This document shows, one piece after another, positions 1 through 7,757 of a DNA stretch of 36,244 bases. The position numbers and the translations under genes are program-made. The DNA lies in assembly GCF_017590215.1 (NCBI RefSeq), contig NZ_JAFFPK010000014.1, positions 1 to 36,244 on the forward strand, in the 5' to 3' direction. Origin of the DNA: Clostridium sp. CCUG 7971. Lineage in GTDB: Bacteria > Bacillota > Clostridia > Peptostreptococcales > Peptostreptococcaceae. How positions within the stretch are numbered: the stretch's first letter is position 1; every line of letters starts with the position of its first letter. A model generated the notes under the pieces. That model searched no databases. It was not told where the DNA came from and saw only the letters and a list, made by a program, of their open reading frames with translations.

Positions 1-48
1 AAATTATTGCATTTTGATTTAATCAACACTAACAAGGGGGATAAAGGG

Positions 49-1662
49 ATGAAATTAAAAAAGTTTTTAGCTATGTCTTTGACAGTAGTTATGACAACAT
101 CTTTACTAGTTGGATGTTCTAGTACAAAACCAGAAAGTAAAGGGGAAGGTAGCACTAAGGTAAACTCAAGAAAAGAGAATAATGAATTAGTGGTATCAGT
201 TGGTTCAGAACCAGAAGGATTAGATCCAACAACTGGGGGACACCATGCAGTAACTAGAGTATTTTTTAGTACTTTACTTACTAGAGATAAGGATATGAAA
301 ATAAAAAATGATCTTGCAACAGAATATAGTGTAAGTGATGATAAATTAACATGGACTGTAAAAATAAGAGATGATGTAAAATTTACAGATGGAAGTAAGC
401 TAACAGCAGAAGATGTGGCATATACTTTTGAAACAGCAGGAAAGTCAGCATCTGTTGTAGATTTAACATCAGTAGAGAGTATAAAAGCGATTGATGAATA
501 TACAGTAGAATTTAAGTTAAAAGAGCCACAATCTACATTTGTTAATAAATTAATAAATATAGGTATAGTACCAAAAGATTTACATAATGATAAATATGCT
601 ACAAACCCTGTAACATCAGGACCATATAAATTTGTTCAATGGGATAAAGGTCAACAAATAATAGTTGAAGCTAATGAAGATTACTATGGAGAAAAGCCAA
701 GTATTAAAAAACTTACAATGTTATTTTTAGACAGTGATGCAGCACTTGCAGCTTTAAAATCTGATGAAGTAGATATGGCTTCAATACCAGCATCTTTTGC
801 AGATCAAAAGATAGACGGTAAAGTATTAAGAGAAGTTGATAGTATTGAAAACTTAGGTATTACTTTCCCAACTGTAAAGAGTGGTAAAAATACTAAAGAT
901 AAAAATCCAATAGGAAATGACGTAACTAGTGACTTAGCGATACGTAAAGCAATAAACTATGGAATCGATAGAAATGAATTAGTTGAAGGGGTATTATCAG
1001 GATATGGTACACCATCATTCGTAGGGCTAGAAGCTATGCCTTGGTATAATAGCGAGGTTGAAATAAAAGATGGTGATATAGAAAAAGCTAAAAAAATATT
1101 AGCTGATGGTGGATGGAAAGATAGTGACAATGATGGAATTGTTGAAAAGAACGGTTTAAAGGCTGAATTTAAATTATGTTACATAATGGAAACAAAGCAT
1201 AGACAAGAAATGGCATTAGCAGTTAGTGAAAAATTAAAAGAAATAGGGATAAATGCAGTACCAGAAGCTAGAACTTGGGATAATGCTATGGAGGTACTAC
1301 ACTCAGAGCCAGTTATATTAGGTTGGGGTGAACATGATCCAGCTCTTATATTCCAATTATTCCACAGCGAAAATTCAGGTGTAGATTGGTATAACACAGG
1401 ATTTTATAAAAATGAAAAAGTTGATGAGTATATAAATAAAGCAATGACAAGTAAAAGTGAAGAAGAAGCTTTAGAGTTTTGGAAAAAAGCTCAATGGGAT
1501 GGTAAAACTGGTATAGCACCAGCTGGAGATGCACCATGGGCATGGTTAACAAATGTAAATCACTTATTTATAATGAATAAAGATTTAGATATAGGAACTC
1601 CTAAACCACAACCACATGGTGGGGCTATACTTGAAAATATAACACAGTGGAAATGGAAATAA
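49..1662 (+). CDS. ABC transporter substrate-binding lipoprotein, nickel/oligopeptide (SBP family 5)
   Basis: This is the extracellular solute receptor of a five-gene importer. The N-terminus is a lipoprotein signal: MKLKK, a hydrophobic stretch, then the lipobox LVGC, with the lipidated Cys near residue 23 followed by SS and a polar linker. The mature protein has family-5 hallmarks: a SEPEGLDP start, a LTAEDVAYTFE segment, a TSGPYKF segment and a late AIRKAINYGIDR helix. The length of 537 aa is normal. The frame stays open upstream to position 7, but AAGGGGG at 34-40 sits 8 bases before the ATG at 49 and sets the start. The permeases and ATPases follow immediately. Family 5 includes nickel (NikA), metallophore (CntA) and peptide binders. 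I cannot tell the ligand from sequence; the NikABCDE-like order makes nickel a reasonable first guess. Confidence 0.88.
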   Translation: MKLKKFLAMSLTVVMTTSLLVGCSSTKPESKGEGSTKVNSRKENNELVVSVGSEPEGLDPTTGGHHAVTRVFFSTLLTRDKDMKIKNDLATEYSVSDDKLTWTVKIRDDVKFTDGSKLTAEDVAYTFETAGKSASVVDLTSVESIKAIDEYTVEFKLKEPQSTFVNKLINIGIVPKDLHNDKYATNPVTSGPYKFVQWDKGQQIIVEANEDYYGEKPSIKKLTMLFLDSDAALAALKSDEVDMASIPASFADQKIDGKVLREVDSIENLGITFPTVKSGKNTKDKNPIGNDVTSDLAIRKAINYGIDRNELVEGVLSGYGTPSFVGLEAMPWYNSEVEIKDGDIEKAKKILADGGWKDSDNDGIVEKNGLKAEFKLCYIMETKHRQEMALAVSEKLKEIGINAVPEARTWDNAMEVLHSEPVILGWGEHDPALIFQLFHSENSGVDWYNTGFYKNEKVDEYINKAMTSKSEEEALEFWKKAQWDGKTGIAPAGDAPWAWLTNVNHLFIMNKDLDIGTPKPQPHGGAILENITQWKWK

Positions 1663-1680
1663 ATTTAAGGGGGAAAATAA

Positions 1681-2673
1681 ATGGCTAAAAAAGAAAGTAT
1701 AGGTTTATTTGCAGGTAAAAAAATATTTAGATTAATAACTTTATTAACTGCACTATGCATTCTTACATTTATCCTGATGGAGGCATCTCCAATTGACCCT
1801 ATAAGAGCTTATGTAGGAGCAGATTTATCTGTAACTCCAGAGCAAAAATTAAAAATAGCAGAGTATTGGGGGCTTAATGCCCCCCCTTTAGAAAGATTTA
1901 CTAATTGGTTTAGCTCACTAGCTCAAGGAGACTTTGGTACTTCTTTAATATTTAGAAGACCTGTTATAGAAGTTATAGGAGAAAGATTTATGGCATCTCT
2001 TGGGCTGATGGTTGTAGCGTGGGTACTTTCTGGGGTATTAGGGTTTATTTTAGGAATTATATCAGGTGTTAATGAAGGAAAAATCGTAGATAAATTTATA
2101 AAAGGGTATTGTTATATATTAATATCAACACCAACATTTTGGCTAGGATTACTTTTACTTATGGTATTTGCAGTAAACTTAAAATTATTTCCCATAGGGT
2201 TAGGTGTTCCAATCGGAGTTTTAAGTGAAGAAGTTACAATGTTTAGTATGATAAAACATATGATACTTCCAGCTATGACTTTATCAATACTAGGTGTTGC
2301 AAATATTTGTCTACATACAAGAGAAAAGGTTATCGAAATACTACAAAGCGAATATATATTGTTTGCAAAGGCAAGGGGAGAAAGTACTAAGAAAATAGTA
2401 TTTAATCATGTTATAAGAAATGTTGCACTTCCAGCTATAACTCTTCAATTTTTATCTTTTAGTGAATTATTTGCTGGAACTATATTTGCAGAACAAGTAT
2501 TTTCATATCCAGGACTTGGGCAAGCAACAGTTGATGCAGGTTTAAAAGGAGACTTACCACTTCTTATGGGAATTGTTATTATAAGTGCAATATTTGTATA
2601 TAGTGGAAATTTAATAGCCGATTTATTATATAGAGTAGTAGACCCAAGGATTAAGGAGGGATACAAGATATGA
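1681..2673 (+). CDS. ABC transporter permease, NikB/OppB type
   Basis: First membrane-spanning subunit of the importer. The 330-aa protein has an N-terminal membrane helix, an extracellular loop rich in family residues (a DPIRAYVG segment, then a KIAEYWGL segment), and five more hydrophobic segments. An EAA-type loop near residues 225-250 (EYILFAKARGES then HVIRN) docks onto the ATPase. The end, YRVVDPRI, is typical of the OppB/NikB family. AAGGGGG about 8 bases upstream supports the ATG. It lies 18 bases after the binding-protein gene and overlaps the next permease by 4 bases (ATGA), so the two are translationally coupled. The substrate is not determined by this subunit; peptide or nickel are both possible. 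Confidence 0.88.
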   Translation: MAKKESIGLFAGKKIFRLITLLTALCILTFILMEASPIDPIRAYVGADLSVTPEQKLKIAEYWGLNAPPLERFTNWFSSLAQGDFGTSLIFRRPVIEVIGERFMASLGLMVVAWVLSGVLGFILGIISGVNEGKIVDKFIKGYCYILISTPTFWLGLLLLMVFAVNLKLFPIGLGVPIGVLSEEVTMFSMIKHMILPAMTLSILGVANICLHTREKVIEILQSEYILFAKARGESTKKIVFNHVIRNVALPAITLQFLSFSELFAGTIFAEQVFSYPGLGQATVDAGLKGDLPLLMGIVIISAIFVYSGNLIADLLYRVVDPRIKEGYKI

Positions 2674-3548
2674 TGGAAGAAGCAGTAAAAGTTAAAAATC
2701 CTCCTGTAATTGAAAAAAGTAAAAAAATTAAGTTTGGAGTTAGAGAAAGAACAATATCTTTAATAGCATTTTGTACTTTAGTAATACTAACGACACTTAT
2801 AATAGGTAGCAATGTTAATGATATGGATTTAGCAGTAAACTTTTCAAAGAAGAATTTAGCACCAAGCATAAATCATTTATTTGGTACGGACTGGATGGGA
2901 AGAGATATGTTTGCAAGAACTATGAAAGGAATAACATTAAGTATAAAAATAGGTTTATTATCTAGTTTTCTTAGTGGGATAATGGCATTAATACTTGGAA
3001 TTATGTCTGCTACTTGTGGTAAGATAGTTGACTCTATAATAAGTTGGTTTGTAGATTTAGTGTTAAGTGTACCTCATATATTATTAATAATATTAATATG
3101 TTTTGCAGTAGGTGGAGGACTTAAGGGAGTCGTTATAGGGGTTGCCCTTACTCACTGGCCGTCTTTAGCAAGATTAATAAGGTCAGAAGTAATGCAAATA
3201 AAATCCTCAGAGTATGTAAAGATATCAAAAAACTTTGGAAAATCAAATATATACATAGCAAAGAAACATATATTACCACATATATTACCTCAGTTATTAG
3301 TGGGAACTCTTTTAATATTTCCTCATGCAGTACTTCATGAAGCATCTATAACATTTTTAGGTTTTGGACTATCACCTCATGAACCAGCAATAGGAATAAT
3401 ATTATCAGAGTCTATGAAATATTTATCAACTGGATATTGGTGGTTAGCATTTTTCCCAGGGTTAGTACTACTTATAGCATCTATGATGGTAGATACAACA
3501 GGACAAAATTTAAGAAAACTTATAGATCCTAAAACTGCTTATAAATAA
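2670..3548 (+). CDS. ABC transporter permease, NikC/OppC type
   Basis: Second membrane subunit, 292 aa. It has a cytoplasmic N-terminal tail, a first membrane helix, the OppC-family segment HLFGTDWMGRDMFAR near residues 68-82, four further hydrophobic helices and an EAA-like loop near residues 185-205 (SSEYVKISKNFG then HILPHILP). The C-terminus (TTGQNLRKLIDPK) is typical of the family. The start overlaps the stop of the upstream permease as ATGA; a second in-frame ATG follows at 2673, and AAGGAGGG at 2653-2660 could serve either. It pairs with the NikB/OppB-type permease as a heterodimeric channel. Confidence 0.88.
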   Translation: MMEEAVKVKNPPVIEKSKKIKFGVRERTISLIAFCTLVILTTLIIGSNVNDMDLAVNFSKKNLAPSINHLFGTDWMGRDMFARTMKGITLSIKIGLLSSFLSGIMALILGIMSATCGKIVDSIISWFVDLVLSVPHILLIILICFAVGGGLKGVVIGVALTHWPSLARLIRSEVMQIKSSEYVKISKNFGKSNIYIAKKHILPHILPQLLVGTLLIFPHAVLHEASITFLGFGLSPHEPAIGIILSESMKYLSTGYWWLAFFPGLVLLIASMMVDTTGQNLRKLIDPKTAYK

Positions 3549-3579
3549 TTTATATAAATGAAAGTAGGTGAGTATTTCA

Positions 3580-4521
3580 ATGAAAGAAAGTATAAAGCCA
3601 ATATTACAAGTAAAAAATTTAGGTGTTTCTTTTTCGCAGTATACAAAAGGTCTTAGAAGACGTGAACTAAATGTAATAACAGGACTTGATTTAGATCTTT
3701 ATGAAGGTGAAATAACTGCTGTTGTAGGCTCAAGTGGTTCGGGTAAAAGCTTACTAGCACATGCTATACTTGGAATACTTCCTCATAATTCTAGTACTCA
3801 AGGGAAAATAATTTATAAAGATAAAGTTTTAAATAAAAAAGATAAGATGAATTTAAGAGGAAAAGAAATAGTATTAATACCTCAGTCAGTAAACTATTTA
3901 GACCCTCTTATGAAAGTTTCAAATCAAGTAAAAATATCAATAGAAGAAAAAGAAAAAGCAAACAAAATACAAAGAAACGTATTTAAGAAATATAGTCTTG
4001 ACGAAAAAGTCGATAAGCTATATCCGTTTCAACTGTCAGGTGGTATGGCTAGAAAAGTATTACTATCAACAGCTCTTGTTTCAAATAGTAAAGTTATAAT
4101 AGCTGATGAGCCAACTCCAGGTCTTGATGAAAAATCATTAAATGAAGCACTTTCTCATTTTAGAGAAATTTCAGATAGAGGCTGTGCAGTGCTTATGATA
4201 ACTCATGATATAAATGCAGCTTTAAAAGTAGCAGATAAAATAGCAGTATTTTATGCTGGAACAACTCTTGAAGTAGCAAGTGCAAAAGATTTTAGAGGAA
4301 ATGGTGAAAACTTAAGGCATCCTTACTCAAAAGCTTTATGGAATGCACTTCCTCAAAATGAATTTAAGCCAATAAAAGGATCTCAACCTCTTCCAAATGA
4401 ATTACCTAAAGGATGCTTATTTAATAATAGGTGTGATAAGGTAACTAGTGAATGTATAACAGTTAGACCTAAAGCTAAAATCATAAGAGACGGGATAGTG
4501 AGGTGTATACATGCAACTTAG
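3580..4521 (+). CDS. ABC transporter ATP-binding protein, NikD/OppD type
   Basis: First of two ATPases powering the importer. Visible motifs are Walker A GSSGSGKS (about residues 50-57), a Q-loop at LIPQSVNYLDPL, signature LSGGMARK, Walker B VIIADEPT, and an H-loop in MITHD. The C-terminal oligopeptide/nickel extension carries four Cys (GCLFNNRC, SEC, VRC), the pattern linked to an Fe-S cluster or structural site in OppD-like proteins. A GTG at 3568 could also start the frame, but AGGTGAG at 3565-3571 is well placed for the ATG at 3580 and overlaps the GTG, so I prefer 3580 (313 aa). The 3' end overlaps the next ATPase gene by 11 bases. Confidence 0.85.
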   Translation: MKESIKPILQVKNLGVSFSQYTKGLRRRELNVITGLDLDLYEGEITAVVGSSGSGKSLLAHAILGILPHNSSTQGKIIYKDKVLNKKDKMNLRGKEIVLIPQSVNYLDPLMKVSNQVKISIEEKEKANKIQRNVFKKYSLDEKVDKLYPFQLSGGMARKVLLSTALVSNSKVIIADEPTPGLDEKSLNEALSHFREISDRGCAVLMITHDINAALKVADKIAVFYAGTTLEVASAKDFRGNGENLRHPYSKALWNALPQNEFKPIKGSQPLPNELPKGCLFNNRCDKVTSECITVRPKAKIIRDGIVRCIHAT

Positions 4522-5116
4522 AGCTGAAAAAGTAAGTTTCAAATATAATGATGAAGATGACTTTATACTAAAGGATGTAGACTTTACTATAAATGAAGGT
4601 GAGATTGTTGGCTTAGTTGCGCCTAGTGGATATGGTAAAACTACACTTGCAAAAATATTAGCAGGTTACAAAAAGCCAAATAAGGGAAAAGTTGTTTTAG
4701 AAGATGGGAAAGATGGCAGGTATAACCAAGTTCAATTAATATTTCAACATCCAGAAAAAGCAGTAAATCCTAAATGGAAGATGAGAGATATATTAAATGA
4801 AGCATATACACCTTCAAAAGAATTATTAAATTCTATAGGAATAGAAGATGAATGGTTAAACAGGTGGCCAAATGAATTATCAGGAGGAGAGCTGCAAAGA
4901 TTTTGTGTTGCAAGAGCGCTATCACCGCAAACTAAGTTTTTAATAGCTGATGAGATGACAACAATGCTTGATGCCATAACTCAAGCTCAAATACTAAATG
5001 TTGTGCTTGATATTGTCAAAAAGCAAAATATAGGACTTGTGGTAATAAGTCATGAAAAGGCAATATTAGACAAAATATGCGATAGACTTGTTGATTTAAC
5101 TAAGTTTCAAAAATAA
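4511..5116 (+). CDS. ABC transporter ATP-binding protein, short NikE/OppF type
   Basis: Second ATPase of the importer and last gene of the operon. At 201 aa it is little more than the nucleotide-binding core; usual NikE/OppF proteins are about 260-320 aa with a C-terminal extension. The P-loop reads APSGYGKT, so the first Gly of the GxxGxGKT pattern is Ala. The Q-loop (LIFQHPEKAVNP), signature LSGGELQR, Walker B FLIADEMT with a D-loop at MLDA, and the H-loop SHE are intact, so the protein is probably functional and may form an asymmetric pair with the upstream ATPase. The start overlaps the upstream gene by 11 bases. It ends just before a strong terminator. Confidence 0.83.
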   Translation: MQLRAEKVSFKYNDEDDFILKDVDFTINEGEIVGLVAPSGYGKTTLAKILAGYKKPNKGKVVLEDGKDGRYNQVQLIFQHPEKAVNPKWKMRDILNEAYTPSKELLNSIGIEDEWLNRWPNELSGGELQRFCVARALSPQTKFLIADEMTTMLDAITQAQILNVVLDIVKKQNIGLVVISHEKAILDKICDRLVDLTKFQK

Positions 5117-5132
5117 TAAAAATAATATATTT

Positions 5133-5178
5133 ATAAATAAAAACATCACTTATAGATAAAAAGTGATGTTTTATTTAT
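5133..5178 (+). terminator. Rho-independent terminator after the ABC operon
   Basis: A 12-bp perfect stem (AAAACATCACTT with AAGTGATGTTTT, 9-base loop at 5152-5160) extends outward with A/T pairs. It lies 20-60 bases after the last ATPase gene and closes the five-gene importer operon. The A-rich 5' and T-rich 3' arms would also allow function on the opposite strand. Confidence 0.8.
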
Positions 5179-5229
5179 AAATATACAATATTATTTCAAA
5201 AATGTAATATTTATAAATGGTCTAAACTA

Positions 5230-5259
5230 TTGCACAGATATTATAAAATGGTATATGAT
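5230..5259 (+). promoter_or_regulatory. Possible sigma-A promoter for the flippase-like gene
   Basis: TTGCAC at 5230-5235 and TATGAT at 5254-5259 are separated by 18 bases. They lie after the terminator and about 35 bases upstream of the coding start. Matched by eye only; in such AT-rich DNA chance matches are common. Confidence 0.4.
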
Positions 5260-5293
5260 GTATAAATAGCTAATAAATATTGGGAGAACGATT

Positions 5294-6352
5294 ATGAGAA
5301 AAATAACAAATAAGCAAAAAGCTTTTATACAGTATGCATTTTTATTGTTCTTAATATGTCTTACAACTTACTTAGTATCGACAACGTTAGACATTACACT
5401 AATACCTTATATTTTAAAGGTAGTCGATATGAAATATATAATAACTGGAATTTTATTGATAGTTATATATATATTATTTGAAGCATATATACTTCAATTA
5501 GTAATAAATTCAATAGAAAAGACTAAGGCTAGATTTTTGGGGTTTAAGATAGGGACAATGGGATTATATTATAATTTAGTTACGCCATTTGCATCAGGTA
5601 GCCAACCAATACAGATATATGCATTAACAAAGTATGGTATAAGCCTAAGTAAGTCAGTAGCTATAATAACAAATAAAACAATAGTATTTCAGACTGCAGT
5701 TACAGCGTATTGTGGATACTTAATACTAGTAAATTTAGATTTATTAAAAACTGAAATGCCGTCAATTATGATTTTAGTAGCGGCAGGAATGATTATGAAT
5801 ATAGTTATGTTAGTTGGAGGAGTATTAATAATACTTAGTCCAAATAAAATAAAAATGATAACTAGTTATATATTAGATAAATTATCTAGATTTAAATTTT
5901 TCAAAAAGTTATCAAACAAAAAAGACACAATAAATGAGTATATTGATGAATATAGTTATTCAATTAAGATGTTTATGAAAAATAAAAAGAATTTAGTTTT
6001 AAGCTTAATTTTAACAGCAATTCAACTTGCTATATTCTTTAGTATAACTTACTGTATATATAAAGCATTTAATTTAAATGGATTATCTTATTGGCATGTA
6101 ATGACATTACAAGTTTTTTTATATATGGCTGTATCTCCAATTCCAACGCCAGGGAATGTTGGAGCTAATGAACTAGCATTTTTCTCTATATTTGCAAATG
6201 TGTTTCCAAAAGAAATTATTGGATACTCAGTATTTTTATACAGTTGGTTTGCATACTATATGATAGTTATAATAGGTGGGATATTTACTATAAATACCCA
6301 TCATAATATGAATAAATATAAAAATGAAAAAATATATGCTAATAATAAATAA
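5294..6352 (+). CDS. YbhN / lysylphosphatidylglycerol synthase TM-domain family (flippase-like) membrane protein
   Basis: A 352-aa integral membrane protein with about eight hydrophobic segments and no soluble enzymatic domain. It matches the UPF0104/YbhN family, the stand-alone version of the MprF membrane domain. Family features are the helix pair around LYYNLVTPFASGSQPIQIYAL (residues 90-110), with a polar GSQP turn, and the late segment AVSPIPTPGNVGANELAFFSIF (residues 277-298). Members are thought to move lipids or lipid-linked sugars across the membrane; the MprF synthase half is absent, so lysyl-lipid synthesis is not expected. GGGAGA at 5282-5287 supports the ATG. It is a single-gene unit flanked by terminators. 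The specific substrate is unknown. Confidence 0.8.
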   Translation: MRKITNKQKAFIQYAFLLFLICLTTYLVSTTLDITLIPYILKVVDMKYIITGILLIVIYILFEAYILQLVINSIEKTKARFLGFKIGTMGLYYNLVTPFASGSQPIQIYALTKYGISLSKSVAIITNKTIVFQTAVTAYCGYLILVNLDLLKTEMPSIMILVAAGMIMNIVMLVGGVLIILSPNKIKMITSYILDKLSRFKFFKKLSNKKDTINEYIDEYSYSIKMFMKNKKNLVLSLILTAIQLAIFFSITYCIYKAFNLNGLSYWHVMTLQVFLYMAVSPIPTPGNVGANELAFFSIFANVFPKEIIGYSVFLYSWFAYYMIVIIGGIFTINTHHNMNKYKNEKIYANNK

Positions 6353-6390
6353 AAAAGCTAAATCATATTTATGATTTAGCTTTTTTATTT
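6351..6390. terminator. Bidirectional terminator between convergent genes
   Basis: AAAAAAGCTAAATCAT pairs with ATGATTTAGCTTTTTT across a short loop, giving a long perfect stem with T-runs on both strands. It separates the flippase-like gene (+) from the secreted-protein gene (-), which converge here. Confidence 0.9.
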
Positions 6391-6417
6391 AGAAAAATAT
6401 ATCTAATTAAAATATTA

Positions 6418-6942
6418 TTATAAGTTATAATAAACATCTATATATGCTACCATTTGGTCACCGATGCTAAGATAATAGTATATATAAGTTAAATAATTAG
6501 AATGAAATAATGTAGAAGCTTCATAGTCATTACTTAAAAGTGAATTTATTAAAGCTAATTGTTGAACTAAAGTCATTTTATACGTTTCTACTATGATATT
6601 AAGCTGTTGTGAAAATAATAAATCTGGTTCAGAATTACTATATTTTTTATTAAAAGTATCAAGTTTTGTTTCTATTTCTGTTAATTGTGTTATATAAAAG
6701 TTGATTTGTTTTTTTAGTTCTGTTGATTTATCTTTTATAGTAAGTGCATTTATGTCTATAGTACGAATATTTTCTCTAATAGATTTTATTTCATTAAAAA
6801 TACTTACTAACTCATCTTTACCTTTTGCATTTTGAAGCATTGGAGGAACAGTTGTATTAGACTCTTGAGCAAAAACTGGTGCTACATTTATCATAATGGA
6901 TAATAATAATATTGCAGTTATTAATACTTGTCTTTTTTTCAT
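6418..6942 (-). CDS. Small secreted protein of unknown function
   Basis: A 174-aa protein with a clear signal peptide: MKKR, a hydrophobic core, then PVFA followed by Q, with predicted cleavage after residue 25. The mature part is polar and appears mostly helical, with heptad-like stretches (residues about 45-110, for example KDELVSIFNEIKSIREN and ITQLTEIETKLDTF). The C-terminal third is rich in Tyr (LTYIYYYLSIGDQMVAYIDVYY). There is no lipobox, wall-anchor repeat or enzyme motif. A GGAGAC ribosome site lies just upstream on this strand. It is a lone - strand gene in a + strand region. I do not recognise a family. An exported helical-bundle protein is as much as the sequence supports. Confidence 0.72.
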   Translation of the reverse strand: MKKRQVLITAILLLSIMINVAPVFAQESNTTVPPMLQNAKGKDELVSIFNEIKSIRENIRTIDINALTIKDKSTELKKQINFYITQLTEIETKLDTFNKKYSNSEPDLLFSQQLNIIVETYKMTLVQQLALINSLLSNDYEASTLFHSNYLTYIYYYLSIGDQMVAYIDVYYNL

Positions 6943-7188
6943 TATTGTCTCCTTCTATATCTAAATTATATATATATGTTTTCCTGTGAATTATAATTTA
7001 TTCAACCTATATATGTTTTTACTTTAAATTAATTGATTATATTTTAAAGATTAAAATATTAAAAAATACTACATAATAATAAATAGAATAAAAGTAAATT
7101 ATATGAAAAATCACAAAAATATTATAGTAGTAAAACTATCAAATATGGATACCTTAAGAATATAGTCAAATAAAGAAAGGAAACCAAT
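6943..7188. other. AT-rich intergenic region between divergent genes
   Basis: About 245 bases between the - strand secreted-protein gene and the first small + strand gene. It must hold both divergent promoters, but I see no convincing -35/-10 pair, only many TATAAT-like strings in very AT-rich sequence. No RNA gene, repeat or riboswitch signature was noticed. Confidence 0.5.
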
Positions 7189-7353
7189 ATGGAAACTAAA
7201 AGAGAAGAATTAGACAATAACAAAGAAATAAAAAAATTATTAAAAGAAAATGATACAAAGATGGAAATCGCAGAAGAAGTTTATTCTAATAAAAAAGTAT
7301 CAGATATATTAGGAGATAGACTAGCTAGACAAAGAAGATTTCCTCCATGTTAA
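7189..7353 (+). CDS. Small hypothetical protein (54 aa)
   Basis: Encodes a 54-residue charged protein starting METKREELDNN and ending RQRRFPPC. The first 30 residues are Lys/Glu-rich and predicted helical, and the last 12 are basic with a terminal Cys. An AAAGGA-type ribosome site lies about 10 bases before the ATG. It is followed 25 bases later by another small gene with its own strong ribosome site and then a good terminator, so the pair looks like a real two-gene transcript. The basic tail could bind nucleic acid, but that is speculation; I recognise no family. Confidence 0.55.
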   Translation: METKREELDNNKEIKKLLKENDTKMEIAEEVYSNKKVSDILGDRLARQRRFPPC

Positions 7354-7378
7354 AAAATTATATTAAGGAGTGAATTAG

Positions 7379-7531
7379 ATGAGCGAAAACAGATTTGAAA
7401 GTGGACATTATAAAGACGCCCTGCAATACGCAAAAGATGTATTGAGTAGTAGTTCCTCCATCGATGAAATAATTGCTAATTCAAACATAAAAGAAGAAAG
7501 TATAAAAGATTTAAAAAAAGAAAATGAATAA
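7379..7531 (+). CDS. Small hypothetical protein (50 aa)
   Basis: Encodes a 50-residue acidic protein (MSENRFESGHYKDALQ at the start, a run of five Ser near residues 23-27, then a Lys/Glu-rich helix to the end). AAGGAG at 7364-7369 lies about 9 bases before the ATG, an excellent ribosome site. The stop is directly followed by a terminator stem, which strengthens the case that it is expressed. It is probably cotranscribed with the 54-aa gene just upstream. No family was recognised and no membrane segment or signal peptide is present. Confidence 0.6.
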   Translation: MSENRFESGHYKDALQYAKDVLSSSSSIDEIIANSNIKEESIKDLKKENE

Positions 7532-7532
7532 T

Positions 7533-7569
7533 AAAAAAGGATGAGATATTTAATATTTCATCCTTTTTT
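7533..7569 (+). terminator. Rho-independent terminator after the small-gene pair
   Basis: AAAAAAGGATGA pairs with TCATCCTTTTTT; the loop region can fold further. The T-run follows directly, two bases after the stop of the 50-aa gene. Confidence 0.85.
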
Positions 7570-7608
7570 ATATATAAACTTGAGAAACGAATCTGATTTA
7601 GAGGTCGT

Positions 7609-7634
7609 TTTAGCCACGTGTGGGAGAATTACTT
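7609..7634 (+). repeat. Dispersed inverted element, copy A
   Basis: TTTAGCCACGTGTGGG followed by AGAATTACTT. A second copy lies inverted at 20689-20714, identical in 24 of 26 positions. The element contains the palindromic core CACGTG. It sits between the small-gene terminator and the MFS promoter. Its relatively G-rich composition contrasts with the surrounding AT-rich DNA. Function unknown. Confidence 0.6.
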
Positions 7635-7691
7635 GAGCGGCATGAGCAAAGTGAATTTTTATTGTAATATTTTGAAAATTTAAACTATAAA

Positions 7692-7720
7692 TTGAAAAAA
7701 GTAATATAATTATTTATAGG
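7692..7720 (+). promoter_or_regulatory. Possible promoter for the MFS gene
   Basis: TTGAAA at 7692-7697 and TATAGG at 7715-7720 are 17 bases apart, about 37 bases before the MFS start. Seen by eye; moderate match only. Confidence 0.35.
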
Positions 7721-7757
7721 ATAAAGTAAATCACACCATATAAAAAGGGGGATAAAA

